Of a DNA stretch of 64,000 nucleotides, positions 18,839-26,648 are shown piece after piece. The notes beneath the pieces were generated by a model, which was not told the DNA's origin, did not search any database, and saw only the letters and a list, made by a program, of their open reading frames with translations. The stretch lies in the NCBI RefSeq assembly GCF_014203155.1, contig NZ_JACHIK010000008.1, forward strand, positions 124,001 through 188,000, written 5' to 3'. Source of the stretch: Shinella fusca. GTDB lineage: Bacteria > Pseudomonadota > Alphaproteobacteria > Rhizobiales > Rhizobiaceae. A program made the translations under genes and the position numbers. Position 1 is the stretch's first letter. Every line of letters starts with the position of its first letter.

Positions 18839-19239
18839 GGGGATATCCTGTATTCCTGAGAAATTCTTTCTTCGAAGGCATCGAAACCGACAACGCGGAG
18901 AATGTGGGTGCACACGCCGTCGATGTCCTTCAGCACGTCGTCGTTCCAGAAGCGCAAATTCGTCCAGCCGAGCGCTTCGAGCCTATCATTGCGTTCCTCG
19001 TCCGACCTCAATGCGTCCGGTCTGGCATGCCCCGAACCGTCGATTTCGACGACGATCTTATGCTCGGGACAGGCGAAGTCGACAATGTAGCCTGCTATCG
19101 GCATTTGCCGACGGAAGCTCAGTCCCATGAGACGATGGGCACGAACCGCATTCCAGAACCGCAGCTCCGCATCCGTCATCGCCCGACGCATCCTGCGCGC
19201 GTTTCCGCGTGTTGTGGGGCGAACCTCGTGATGCGGCAT
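18835..19239 (-). CDS. DUF559 domain protein, Vsr-like nuclease fold (copy 2)
   Basis: 134-residue paralogue of the protein at 8428. The two share nearly the whole core, including the stretch from MRRA to FRRQMPIAGYIVDFACPE, and then differ at both ends. IVVEIDGSGH carries the acidic residues expected in this PD-(D/E)XK-like fold, followed by WTNLRFWN. ATG 19239 has a strong AGGAGG ribosome site. It separates nadB from nadC and its stop overlaps the nadC start. Function unknown; its position inside the nad operon suggests insertion rather than a role in NAD synthesis. Confidence 0.85.
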   Translation of the reverse strand: MPHHEVRPTTRGNARRMRRAMTDAELRFWNAVRAHRLMGLSFRRQMPIAGYIVDFACPEHKIVVEIDGSGHARPDALRSDEERNDRLEALGWTNLRFWNDDVLKDIDGVCTHILRVVGFDAFEERISQEYRISP

Positions 19240-19272
19240 TCGGTCCTCCTCTCATCGTCCTGCCGAGGCGCT

Positions 19273-19427
19273 ACCCCCCTCTGCCCTGCCGGGCATCTCC
19301 CCCTCAAGGGGGGAGATCGGCTGGAAGCGAAAACACCCTTCAAACCGTAACGTCAAAGGAACGCGAAACGGTCCTCCAACCAATCTCCCCCCTTGAGGGG
19401 GAGATGCCCGGCAGGGCAGAGGGGGGT
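19273..19427. repeat. Large palindromic intergenic repeat (copy 4, CCCTGCCGGG subtype)
   Basis: The left arm begins ACCCCCCTCTGCCCTGCC and the right arm ends GGCAGGGCAGAGGGGGGT, with a unique spacer of about 60 bases. It lies between nadB and the DUF559 gene, inside the nad operon. Confidence 0.85.
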
Positions 19428-19450
19428 GAACCACCACGGGCCGCCTCACC

Positions 19451-21049
19451 TCACGCCGCCGCCGTTTCCGCGACCTCCGCCACCACCTTCTCGGCATCGG
19501 CGAGCGTCAGGAAGGTGCGGTGCTTCCAGGCGGCCTTCTGCTCGGGGAAATCGGAGCGGAAGTGGCCGCCGCGGCTTTCCTCGCGCAGATAGGCCCCGAC
19601 GGCGATCAGCTTGGCGGTGGTGACGATGTTGTGGAAGCGCATGCGGCTGTTCCCGCGCTCCAGCGCCGCGATCTCGCGGATGGCCGTCTTCAGGCCCTCG
19701 CGCTCGCGGATGACGCCGACGCAGTCGCTCATGACGCGGCGCAGGCGCTTCAGCGCCGCGCTGTCCTCCACCGTCACGAGGTCGTCGCTCTCGCCGGCAT
19801 TCTGGCCCCAGTCGTTGGTCTTCGGCTCCGGCAGCATGCCCTTGATGTTCTCCGCGATGCGCGCGGAAAAGACGACGGCTTCCAGCAGGGAGTTGGAGGC
19901 GAGGCGGTTGGCGCCGTGCACGCCCGTGGAAGTGACCTCGCCGGCTGCCCACAGGCCGTCGATGGAGGTGCGGCCTTCGCCGTCCGTCAGCACGCCGCCC
20001 ATATGATAGTGGACGGCCGGCACGACGGGGATCGGCTGCGTCACCGGGTCGATGCCGGCCGCCTTGCAGGAGGCGTAGACGGTCGGGAACATATCCGGGA
20101 AATGTGCGCCGACGGCCCTGGTGCAATCGAGGAAGGCGCCTCGGCCGGCCTGCACCTCGGCATAGACGCCGCGCGAGACGATGTCGCGCGGGGCGAGCTC
20201 CCCGTCCTCGTGGATATCCAGCATGAAGCGGTGGCCGGCGGAATTGACGAGATGGGCTCCGTCGCCGCGCAGCGCCTCGGTGGCGAGCGGGGCGGGATCG
20301 CGGCCGATATTGATGGCGGTCGGATGGAACTGCACGAATTCCGGATCGGCGATGATGGCGCCGGCGCGCGCGGCCATGCCGACGCCCTGCCCGCAGGCCT
20401 GCCACGGATTGGTGGTGACGGCGAACAGATGGCCGACGCCGCCCGAGCACAGAACCACGGCGCGCGCCGGGAAATGCACGCGCTTCTTCGACTGGCCGGC
20501 ATCCGGCCGCGCGACGACGCCGGCGATGAAGCGGCCCTCGCGCACCAGTTCCTCGACCACATAGCCTTCCAGAACGCGGATCGACGGCGTCTTGCGCACG
20601 GCGGATATCAACGCCTCCATGATGGCCTTGCCGGCCATGTCGCCCTTGACGCGCACGATGCGGCGCTCGGAATGGGCGGCCTCGCGGGAAAGCATCAGCC
20701 TGCCCTCGAGGTCCCGGTCGAAGGGCACGCCGTAGTCGAGCAGGTCATGGATGCGCGCGGGGCCTTCGGCCACCATGAAGCGCGCCATCTTCTCGTCGAC
20801 GATGCCGGCACCGGCCTCCAGCGTGTCGGCGACGTGCTTGTCGAAGGTGTCGCCGGGGCTCATGGCCGCCGCGATGCCGCCCTGCGCCCAGGCCGAGGAT
20901 GCGCCCTGCCCGATGGGCGCGGCGGCAAGGACGGTGACGGGGCGCGGCGCGAGTTTCAGCGCGCAGAAAAGGCCTGCAAGCCCGCCGCCGACGATGACGA
21001 TATCGTCGATGCCGTTCCAGGATTGCGGACGGAAGCTGTCGATGGGCAT
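19451..21049 (-). CDS. nadB: L-aspartate oxidase
   Basis: 532-residue flavoenzyme oxidising L-aspartate to iminoaspartate, first step of NAD synthesis. The FAD-binding glycine motif [10 protein letters not shown] is at residues 18-27. [29 protein letters not shown] and [16 protein letters not shown] are the fumarate-reductase/aspartate-oxidase signatures. The C-terminal helical domain is present. ATG 21049 follows AGGAGGAAAACAGC; the longer open frame upstream is repeat sequence. It is the second gene of nadAB, separated from nadA by repeat copy 5. Confidence 0.95.
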   Translation of the reverse strand: MPIDSFRPQSWNGIDDIVIVGGGLAGLFCALKLAPRPVTVLAAAPIGQGASSAWAQGGIAAAMSPGDTFDKHVADTLEAGAGIVDEKMARFMVAEGPARIHDLLDYGVPFDRDLEGRLMLSREAAHSERRIVRVKGDMAGKAIMEALISAVRKTPSIRVLEGYVVEELVREGRFIAGVVARPDAGQSKKRVHFPARAVVLCSGGVGHLFAVTTNPWQACGQGVGMAARAGAIIADPEFVQFHPTAINIGRDPAPLATEALRGDGAHLVNSAGHRFMLDIHEDGELAPRDIVSRGVYAEVQAGRGAFLDCTRAVGAHFPDMFPTVYASCKAAGIDPVTQPIPVVPAVHYHMGGVLTDGEGRTSIDGLWAAGEVTSTGVHGANRLASNSLLEAVVFSARIAENIKGMLPEPKTNDWGQNAGESDDLVTVEDSAALKRLRRVMSDCVGVIREREGLKTAIREIAALERGNSRMRFHNIVTTAKLIAVGAYLREESRGGHFRSDFPEQKAAWKHRTFLTLADAEKVVAEVAETAAA

Positions 21050-21080
21050 GCTGTTTTCCTCCTGCGCGCACTGGACTGTT

Positions 21081-21194
21081 CTCCCCCCTTGTGGGGGAGA
21101 TGTCACGAAGTGACAGAGGGGGTGGCGGCCCGCGCGGCGAGGAGGATCACCCCCCTCTGCCCTGCCGGGCATCTCCCCCACAAGGGGGGAGATC
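21081..21194. repeat. Palindromic repeat copy 5, arms swapped and of two subtypes
   Basis: Here the order is reversed. A right-type arm (21081-21123, TCTCCCCCCTTG... ending AGAGGGGGT, with GTCACGAAGTGAC) comes first and a left-type arm (21149-21194, ACCCCCCTCTGCCCTGCCGG... ending GGGGGGAGATC) second. The two arms belong to different subtypes. It lies between nadA and nadB. Confidence 0.8.
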
Positions 21195-21247
21195 GAAACC
21201 CGTACCGCTTGCGTCTCTATCTCTTCGCGACCTCCAGCCGCGCTCCA

Positions 21248-22324
21248 CTACTGTTTCAAATTCACCATCCGCTCGACGGCGAGGCGGGCGCGGTCGGCGA
21301 TTGCCGGGTCGACCAGGACCTCCTCAGTCATGGACACCAGGCTGTCGAGGATCTTCGGCAGCGTGATGCGCTTCATGTGCGGACAGAGGTTGCACGGCTT
21401 GACGAAATCGACGTCCGGAAGCTCGGCCTGGATGTTGGAGGCCATGGAGCATTCGGTGACGAGCAGCACGCGCGAGGGGCGATGGTCCTTCACGTAGTTG
21501 ATCATGCCCGAGGTCGAGCCGGCGAAATCGCACACCTCGATGACGTCCGGGTGGCACTCCGGATGGCCGATGATCTCGATGCCGGGATGGGCTTCCTTGT
21601 AGGAAAGGAGCTCGGCCGCGGTGAAGCGCTCGTGCACCTCGCAGTGGCCCTTCCAGGTAAGAATCTTCTTGTTCGTCTGGCGGGCGACGTTGAGGGCGAG
21701 ATATTCGTCGGGAATGCACAGCACCGTGTCGCTCGCAAGGCTCTCCACCACGGCGAGCACGTTGGAGGACGTGCAGCAGATGTCCGTCTCCGCCTTCACG
21801 TCGGCCGAGGTGTTGACGTAGGTGACGACCGGAACGCCCGGATAGCGCTGTTTCAGGAGCCGCACATCCGCACCGGTGATCGAATCCGACAGCGAGCAGC
21901 CGGCGCGCGAATCCGGGATCAGCACGGTCTTTTCCGGGTTCAGCAGCTTGGAGGTCTCGGCCATGAAGTGCACGCCGCACTGGATGATGATCTCGGCATC
22001 GACCTTGGTGGCGTCGCGGGCGAGCTGGAGCGAATCGCCGACGATATCGGCAACGCAGTGAAAGATTTCCGGCGTCTGGTAGTTATGCGCGAGGATGACC
22101 GCGCCGCGCTCCTTCTTCAGCCGGTTGATGGCGGCGACATAGGGCGCATAGACCGGCCATTCGAAGGCGGGGATGAACTGCCTGACCTTCTCGTAGAGAT
22201 GCTCCGTCTCGCGGGCGATCTCCGGCGTGAAGGCAAGATCCGGCTTGTCGACGACGCCGAAGCGCTCCGCGGCGGTGAGCGGGCGAGCGGCTTCGGCTGC
22301 CTGCGCATGGGCCAGAACGGTCAT
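21248..22324 (-). CDS. nadA: Quinolinate synthase A
   Basis: 358-residue 4Fe-4S enzyme that condenses iminoaspartate with dihydroxyacetone phosphate to quinolinate. The conserved cysteines are Cys116 ([10 protein letters not shown]), Cys183/184 (DICCTSSN) and the C-terminal CNLC pair (311, 314). The substrate-binding segments [10 protein letters not shown] and GHPECHPD are present. ATG 22324 with GAGGAGGG upstream is a strong start. It is the first gene of the nad operon, and the 25-base palindrome 19 bases upstream is the likely NadQ operator. Confidence 0.95.
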   Translation of the reverse strand: MTVLAHAQAAEAARPLTAAERFGVVDKPDLAFTPEIARETEHLYEKVRQFIPAFEWPVYAPYVAAINRLKKERGAVILAHNYQTPEIFHCVADIVGDSLQLARDATKVDAEIIIQCGVHFMAETSKLLNPEKTVLIPDSRAGCSLSDSITGADVRLLKQRYPGVPVVTYVNTSADVKAETDICCTSSNVLAVVESLASDTVLCIPDEYLALNVARQTNKKILTWKGHCEVHERFTAAELLSYKEAHPGIEIIGHPECHPDVIEVCDFAGSTSGMINYVKDHRPSRVLLVTECSMASNIQAELPDVDFVKPCNLCPHMKRITLPKILDSLVSMTEEVLVDPAIADRARLAVERMVNLKQ

Positions 22325-22342
22325 GGAACCCTCCTCTCAAGC

Positions 22343-22367
22343 TATTTTGCTCAAGTTGAGCATAATA
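22343..22367. promoter_or_regulatory. 25-bp palindrome upstream of nadA, probable NadQ operator
   Basis: The core TGCTCAA-G-TTGAGCA is a perfect palindrome centred on 22355. It is extended by TATT and AATA on the outer sides with a single mismatched pair between. It lies 19 bases upstream of the nadA start codon, where a repressor would block transcription. The presence of a NadQ-like regulator gene nearby makes that protein the obvious ligand; this is inference. Confidence 0.75.
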
Positions 22368-22475
22368 GCCTTAAAACAAAACCGGCATTGCCGGTGGATC
22401 AGATTTAGAAACTTTCGTGACGCTTTGCAAGGCGCGCCGCCCGGAATCCTTTGCCGGGCGGCGCATTGTTTGCGA

Positions 22476-23711
22476 TCAGGCCACGGCCGGGCGGGTAACG
22501 CCCTTCTCCTCGATCGGCCAATGGACGACGGCGGCGAAGAGGCCGAGCGCCACGCCCAGCCACCAGACCGGATCGTAGGTGCCGAAATGGTCGTAGAGGT
22601 AGCCGCCCATCCATACGCCGAGGAACGAGCCGACCTGGTGCGACAGGAAGACGATGCCGCCGAGAAGGCCGAGATGGCGCGTGCCGAACATGATGGCGAC
22701 GAGGCCGTTGGTCGGCGGCACCGTGGAGAGCCACAGGAGGCCCATGACGACGGCGAAGACGATGACCGAGATGGGCGACTTCGGCAGCAGGATGAAGGCC
22801 GACACGGCGACGGACCGGGCAAGGTAGATATAGGCGAGGAAATAGGGCTTGGAGTAGCGCTGGCCGATGAAGCCGGCGGCCAGCGAGCCGATGATGTTGA
22901 AGAAGCCGATCAGCGCCAGCGAGATCACGGCATAGCGGGCATCGATGCCGATGTCGCTGAGATAGGCCGGGAAATGCGCGGTGATGAAGGCGACCTGATA
23001 GCCGCACACGAAGAAGCCGGCGACGAGCAGCAGGTAGCTGCGGTAGCCGAGCGCCTCGCGCAGCGCCTCGCCGATCGTCTGCTTGTATTCGCTCGCCGCG
23101 GTGATGCCGGAGGAGGAATTGCCGCGCAGCGGAATGGCGATGACCGGCACGGCGAGCATCAGGATGCCGAGATAGACGAGGCTGTCCGACCAACCGAAGG
23201 CGCTGATGAGGCCCTGCGAGAGCGGCGCGAAGAGGAACATGCCGGCCGAGCCCGCCGCCGTGCAGATGCCGAAGGCCATGGAGCGCTGCTCGGGCGTCAC
23301 GTTGCGCGCGAAGGCGGAAAGCAGGATGCCGAAGGAGCCCGCCCCGACGCCGAGGCCGACCAGCACGCCGCCGCCGACATGCAGCCAGAGCGGCGATGTG
23401 CCGAGCGACATGAGGTAGAGGCCGAGCGCATAGACGAGGCCGGAGATCAGGAGCACGCGCCAGGTGCCGAACTTGTCGGCGATGGCGCCGAAGAAGGGCT
23501 GGCTGACGCCCCAGGCAAGGTTCTGCAACGCCATGGCGAGGCCGAAGGTCGTGCGGTCCCAGCCGGTATCCTGGAGCATCGGAAGCTGGAAGAAGCCCAT
23601 CGCCGAGCGCGGGCCAAAGGTGAGCACGGCGATCAGCGAGCCGGCGAGGATGATGAGCCAGGGCATCGGCCGGGCCGCGGCGGAAGCGGTTTCAGGACGG
23701 GAAGCGGGCAT
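22476..23711 (-). CDS. MFS transporter
   Basis: 411-residue major facilitator with about twelve hydrophobic segments. The loop after the second segment (ADKFGTWRVLL) is the MFS motif A equivalent, and the C-terminal half repeats it as GQRYSKPYFL. It resembles oxalate/formate-antiporter-like and monocarboxylate-type members. The substrate is unknown. ATG 23711 has GGAG about nine bases upstream; the longer frame is not supported. It is a single gene, divergent from corA. Confidence 0.82.
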   Translation of the reverse strand: MPASRPETASAAARPMPWLIILAGSLIAVLTFGPRSAMGFFQLPMLQDTGWDRTTFGLAMALQNLAWGVSQPFFGAIADKFGTWRVLLISGLVYALGLYLMSLGTSPLWLHVGGGVLVGLGVGAGSFGILLSAFARNVTPEQRSMAFGICTAAGSAGMFLFAPLSQGLISAFGWSDSLVYLGILMLAVPVIAIPLRGNSSSGITAASEYKQTIGEALREALGYRSYLLLVAGFFVCGYQVAFITAHFPAYLSDIGIDARYAVISLALIGFFNIIGSLAAGFIGQRYSKPYFLAYIYLARSVAVSAFILLPKSPISVIVFAVVMGLLWLSTVPPTNGLVAIMFGTRHLGLLGGIVFLSHQVGSFLGVWMGGYLYDHFGTYDPVWWLGVALGLFAAVVHWPIEEKGVTRPAVA

Positions 23712-24010
23712 GGAACTGTCTCCAAAATCGGAGGCGCAATCTAAGGCGAGCCATTGATAAATAGAAATGAATTTAATTGAGCGGGCGATCAGCCCGATTG
23801 ATGAGATGAGGCGGTCCGGCAAACCCGCGGTTCGACTTGACGCGCCATCGATTTAGGCGCATTGCCACCGTCGGGCGTCACACGGCGCCAACCAAACCCG
23901 GATAGAAAAATGGACCCCGACAGTCGACGATCGAGAGCAATCGAGCGGCCCATCCGGTAAAGCCTTGCGGCTTCCTCCGGACGGCGAGAATGCCCTCAAA
24001 GGAGTGAAGC
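23712..24010. other. Divergent intergenic region with a hairpin upstream of corA
   Basis: 299 bases between the MFS gene and corA. About 40 bases before the corA start, CCGG-taAAGCC-ttgc-GGCTT-cctCCGG (23954-23980) can fold into a two-part hairpin on the plus strand. It does not match a riboswitch class I recognise, and no terminator T-run follows. Otherwise I see nothing in this stretch. Confidence 0.4.
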
Positions 24011-25006
24011 ATGCTGCAAATCTATGCCCGCAGGGCGGACCGCTTCTGCCTGCGCGAAATTTCCAACCCGGCCATCGAGCAGGCGGTCTCCCCTGCCCTC
24101 TGGTATGACCTGCTCGATCCCGCGCCCGAGGAGGTGCGGGAGGTCGAAGCCGCGCTCCACATCACCGTCCCGAGCCGGGAGGAGATGGAGGACATCGAGC
24201 TTTCCGCCCGGCTCTACCAGGAGGACGGGGCGGAGTTCATGACCATGACGATGCTGACCAACCTCGACGGCGACGAGCCGGCCAAGACGCCGGCGACCTT
24301 CATCCTGCGCGGGGCGACGCTGGTGACGGTGCGCTACACCGACGCCAAGCCCTTCGCCACCTTCTGCGCCCGGGCGCTGCGCGGCAACGGCCACAGCTAC
24401 CAGTCGGGCGGCGATGTCATGCTCGGCATCATCGAATCGGTGATCGACCGCATGGCGGACGTGCTGGAACGGCTCGGCAACGAGATCGACGCCATCTCCC
24501 GCGAGGTCTTCCGCAGCAAGACCGGCACTTCCTCCGGCAACAAGACGCGCGACCTCGAGGCGCTGATCGAGCAGCTCGGCCGCAAGGGCGATTTCCTCAG
24601 CGGCGTGCGCGAAAGCCTCGTCAGCACCTCGCGCCTCGTCGCCTTCCATGCGGCGATCGACAATCCGGCGCGCCGCCCCTCCAAGGAAATCCGCCAGGTG
24701 ATGAAGCTCGTGCAGCGCGACGCCTCCTCGCTCGGCGACCACGCGGCCTTCCTCTCGGGCAAGATCAACTTCCTGCTCGACGCGACGCTCGGCCTCATCA
24801 ACCTCGAGCAGAACCAGATCATCAAGATCTTCACCGTCGCCTCGGTCGTCTTCCTGCCGCCGACGCTCGTCGCCTCGGTCTACGGCATGAACTTCGAGCT
24901 GATGCCGGAGCTGCAATGGCACCTCGGCTATCCCTGGGCGATCGCCATCATGATCCTCTCGGCGCTCGTGCCCTTCCTCTACTTCCGCCGCCGAGGCTGG
25001 GTGTAG
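24011..25006 (+). CDS. corA: CorA-family magnesium/divalent cation transporter
   Basis: 331-residue CorA-family channel. The GMN selectivity motif (YGMNFE) is intact at the end of the first of two C-terminal transmembrane segments (about 275-298 and 305-325). The rest is the large cytoplasmic funnel domain. It moves Mg2+ and possibly Co2+ or Ni2+ across the inner membrane. ATG 24011 follows AAAGGAG at a good distance. It is monocistronic with a possible structured leader. Confidence 0.92.
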   Translation: MLQIYARRADRFCLREISNPAIEQAVSPALWYDLLDPAPEEVREVEAALHITVPSREEMEDIELSARLYQEDGAEFMTMTMLTNLDGDEPAKTPATFILRGATLVTVRYTDAKPFATFCARALRGNGHSYQSGGDVMLGIIESVIDRMADVLERLGNEIDAISREVFRSKTGTSSGNKTRDLEALIEQLGRKGDFLSGVRESLVSTSRLVAFHAAIDNPARRPSKEIRQVMKLVQRDASSLGDHAAFLSGKINFLLDATLGLINLEQNQIIKIFTVASVVFLPPTLVASVYGMNFELMPELQWHLGYPWAIAIMILSALVPFLYFRRRGWV

Positions 25007-25053
25007 GACCGGCCGCTCTTCAGCCCATGCCGGCCTGAACGATCTGTCCGAGC

Positions 25054-25899
25054 TTATCCCCGCACCTTCAGCGGCCACCGTTCGGTGCGCGTCTTCACCA
25101 CGCGCACCGGATCGCCGAGGCGGATTTCGCCGGTGGCGCGCGGCACCATGTTCCAGCCGAAGAGCACGCCGGGCACCCGGCGGTCGGCGGACATGCGCTT
25201 TTCGGCAAGGCCCTGGATGGGGTTGCCGCCGATCCGCTCGCCGGTCATCTGGTCCTGCGTGGTCATGATGCAGCGCGCGCAGGGCTTGACGAGGTCGAAG
25301 GCAATGCCGCCCACCTCGATCGTCTCCCAGAGGTCTTCCGCCCAGGGCTCGTCGTTCTCGACGAGGATGTTGGTGCGGAAGCGGTCCATGCCGACCGGCT
25401 CCTGCCCTTTTTCCACGAGCGTGCGGTTGAGGTCGGCCAGCGAGCCGGTGGTCGTCACGAGGGCGGGAAAACCGTCGACGAAGCCGACGGGCGTGGGGCT
25501 GCCTGCCCATTCCTCGCCCTCGGCGCGGTGCGAGAGCGCATCCATGTATACGAGCTTCACCGGCCGGGCGAACCAGTCCGACAGCACCTCGTTCACCGCC
25601 TCGTCGGCGACCGACGCGCTGACGGGGCTGTCCCACACGAGCACGTCGAGGCGGTCTTCGGGCTCGAAGCTCGCGAAGAGCTGGCGGCCCTCCATTCCCA
25701 GATGCAGGCTATCGCCTACCGCCGTCGCTTCCATGCGGGCGAGCGCCTGCAGTTCGCGCTGTGTGATGAAGCGGCCGTCCGGCTCGACGATCATGTAGCG
25801 CCGGTCGCCGGCAAGGCCGTCGAGGCGCACTTCCGCCGTTTCGAGCGGAATGGCCCGGGCGCTCTTCAGCGGGTGGATGTTGAGGCCCACGACCTTCAT
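25054..25899 (-). CDS. MOSC-domain protein, YcbX/mARC-like
   Basis: 281 residues: an N-terminal MOSC_N beta-barrel domain (about 1-115) and a C-terminal MOSC domain (about 130-280). KPCARCIMTTQD carries the cysteine that binds molybdenum cofactor in the mARC/YcbX family, which reduces N-hydroxylated compounds. The member here lacks the C-terminal ferredoxin domain found in E. coli YcbX, so a separate electron donor would be needed. Start ATG 25899 has AGGAAAGGG upstream; an ATG 21 bases earlier has no ribosome site. Confidence 0.87.
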   Translation of the reverse strand: MKVVGLNIHPLKSARAIPLETAEVRLDGLAGDRRYMIVEPDGRFITQRELQALARMEATAVGDSLHLGMEGRQLFASFEPEDRLDVLVWDSPVSASVADEAVNEVLSDWFARPVKLVYMDALSHRAEGEEWAGSPTPVGFVDGFPALVTTTGSLADLNRTLVEKGQEPVGMDRFRTNILVENDEPWAEDLWETIEVGGIAFDLVKPCARCIMTTQDQMTGERIGGNPIQGLAEKRMSADRRVPGVLFGWNMVPRATGEIRLGDPVRVVKTRTERWPLKVRG

Positions 25900-25978
25900 G
25901 GGACGACCCTTTCCTGACATTTCGATTCAACGCGCTGGCGAACCGATTCAATCCGGCAGCACAAAAGCATGTTTTTCC

Positions 25979-26632
25979 TCAGATTTCATCCAGAAGCATG
26001 GCGCGGATCGCCCTCAGGCGCTCCGTGCGCTCCTGCGCCATGCGCGCACCGGCCGCCGTCTGGAAGCCGTCTGCCAGCTTGAAGAGCTTCACCTCGAAAT
26101 GGTCGATGGCGAAGACCTTGTCGTCGAGGGGGCGGTTTTCGGCGAGCGGGTCGAGCGGATCGTAGAGGCCGCTGCCCATGCGCCCGGCAATGTAGAAGCA
26201 GCGCGCCGCGCCGACCATGCCGATGGCGTCGAGCCGGTCGGCATCCTGCACGATCTTCGCTTCCAGCGTCTGCGGGGCAAGGTTTGCGGAAAAGCTGTGG
26301 GTGAGGATGGCATGGGCGACGGCGGCGACGTCTTCCGCGTTCCAGCCCTCGGCGGTAAGGAGGCCAGCAGCCTTTTGCGCGGCGAGGCGCGAAGCTTCGG
26401 CGCGCAGCGGCGAGTTCTTCTCCACCGCCACGCAATCGTGCAGCAGCACGGCGGCGGCGAGCAGCCGCAGGTCCCCGCCCTCCTCCGCCCGGATGCGCCG
26501 GGCGTTCTTCCACACGCGGATGAGATGGGCGGCGTCGTGCGAGCCGTCGTCGGCCGAAAAAGCCTGTGGCAGCAGGCGTTCGGCAAGGCCGTCGAGCGGC
26601 GAGAAGGCGGCGGCAAGGCAAGTGAAGGACAT
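25979..26632 (-). CDS. HD-domain phosphohydrolase (YedJ-like)
   Basis: 217 residues of the HD superfamily. The metal ligands are the His in DGSHDAAHL, the pair in AVLLHDCV, and the Asp in QDADRLDAIG. The GMVGAARCFYIAG segment and the family length match YedJ-type hydrolases, whose substrates are unknown. It ends up 16 bases from the DUF2339 gene, on the same strand, so the pair may be co-transcribed. Cytosolic; no membrane segment. Confidence 0.85.
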   Translation of the reverse strand: MSFTCLAAAFSPLDGLAERLLPQAFSADDGSHDAAHLIRVWKNARRIRAEEGGDLRLLAAAVLLHDCVAVEKNSPLRAEASRLAAQKAAGLLTAEGWNAEDVAAVAHAILTHSFSANLAPQTLEAKIVQDADRLDAIGMVGAARCFYIAGRMGSGLYDPLDPLAENRPLDDKVFAIDHFEVKLFKLADGFQTAAGARMAQERTERLRAIRAMLLDEI

Positions 26633-26648
26633 GGGCGTTCCTAGCCGG

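Noticed and set aside
19520-22408. 962-codon open frame on the plus strand
   Set aside because: Antisense of nadB and nadA, whose protein families are unmistakable.
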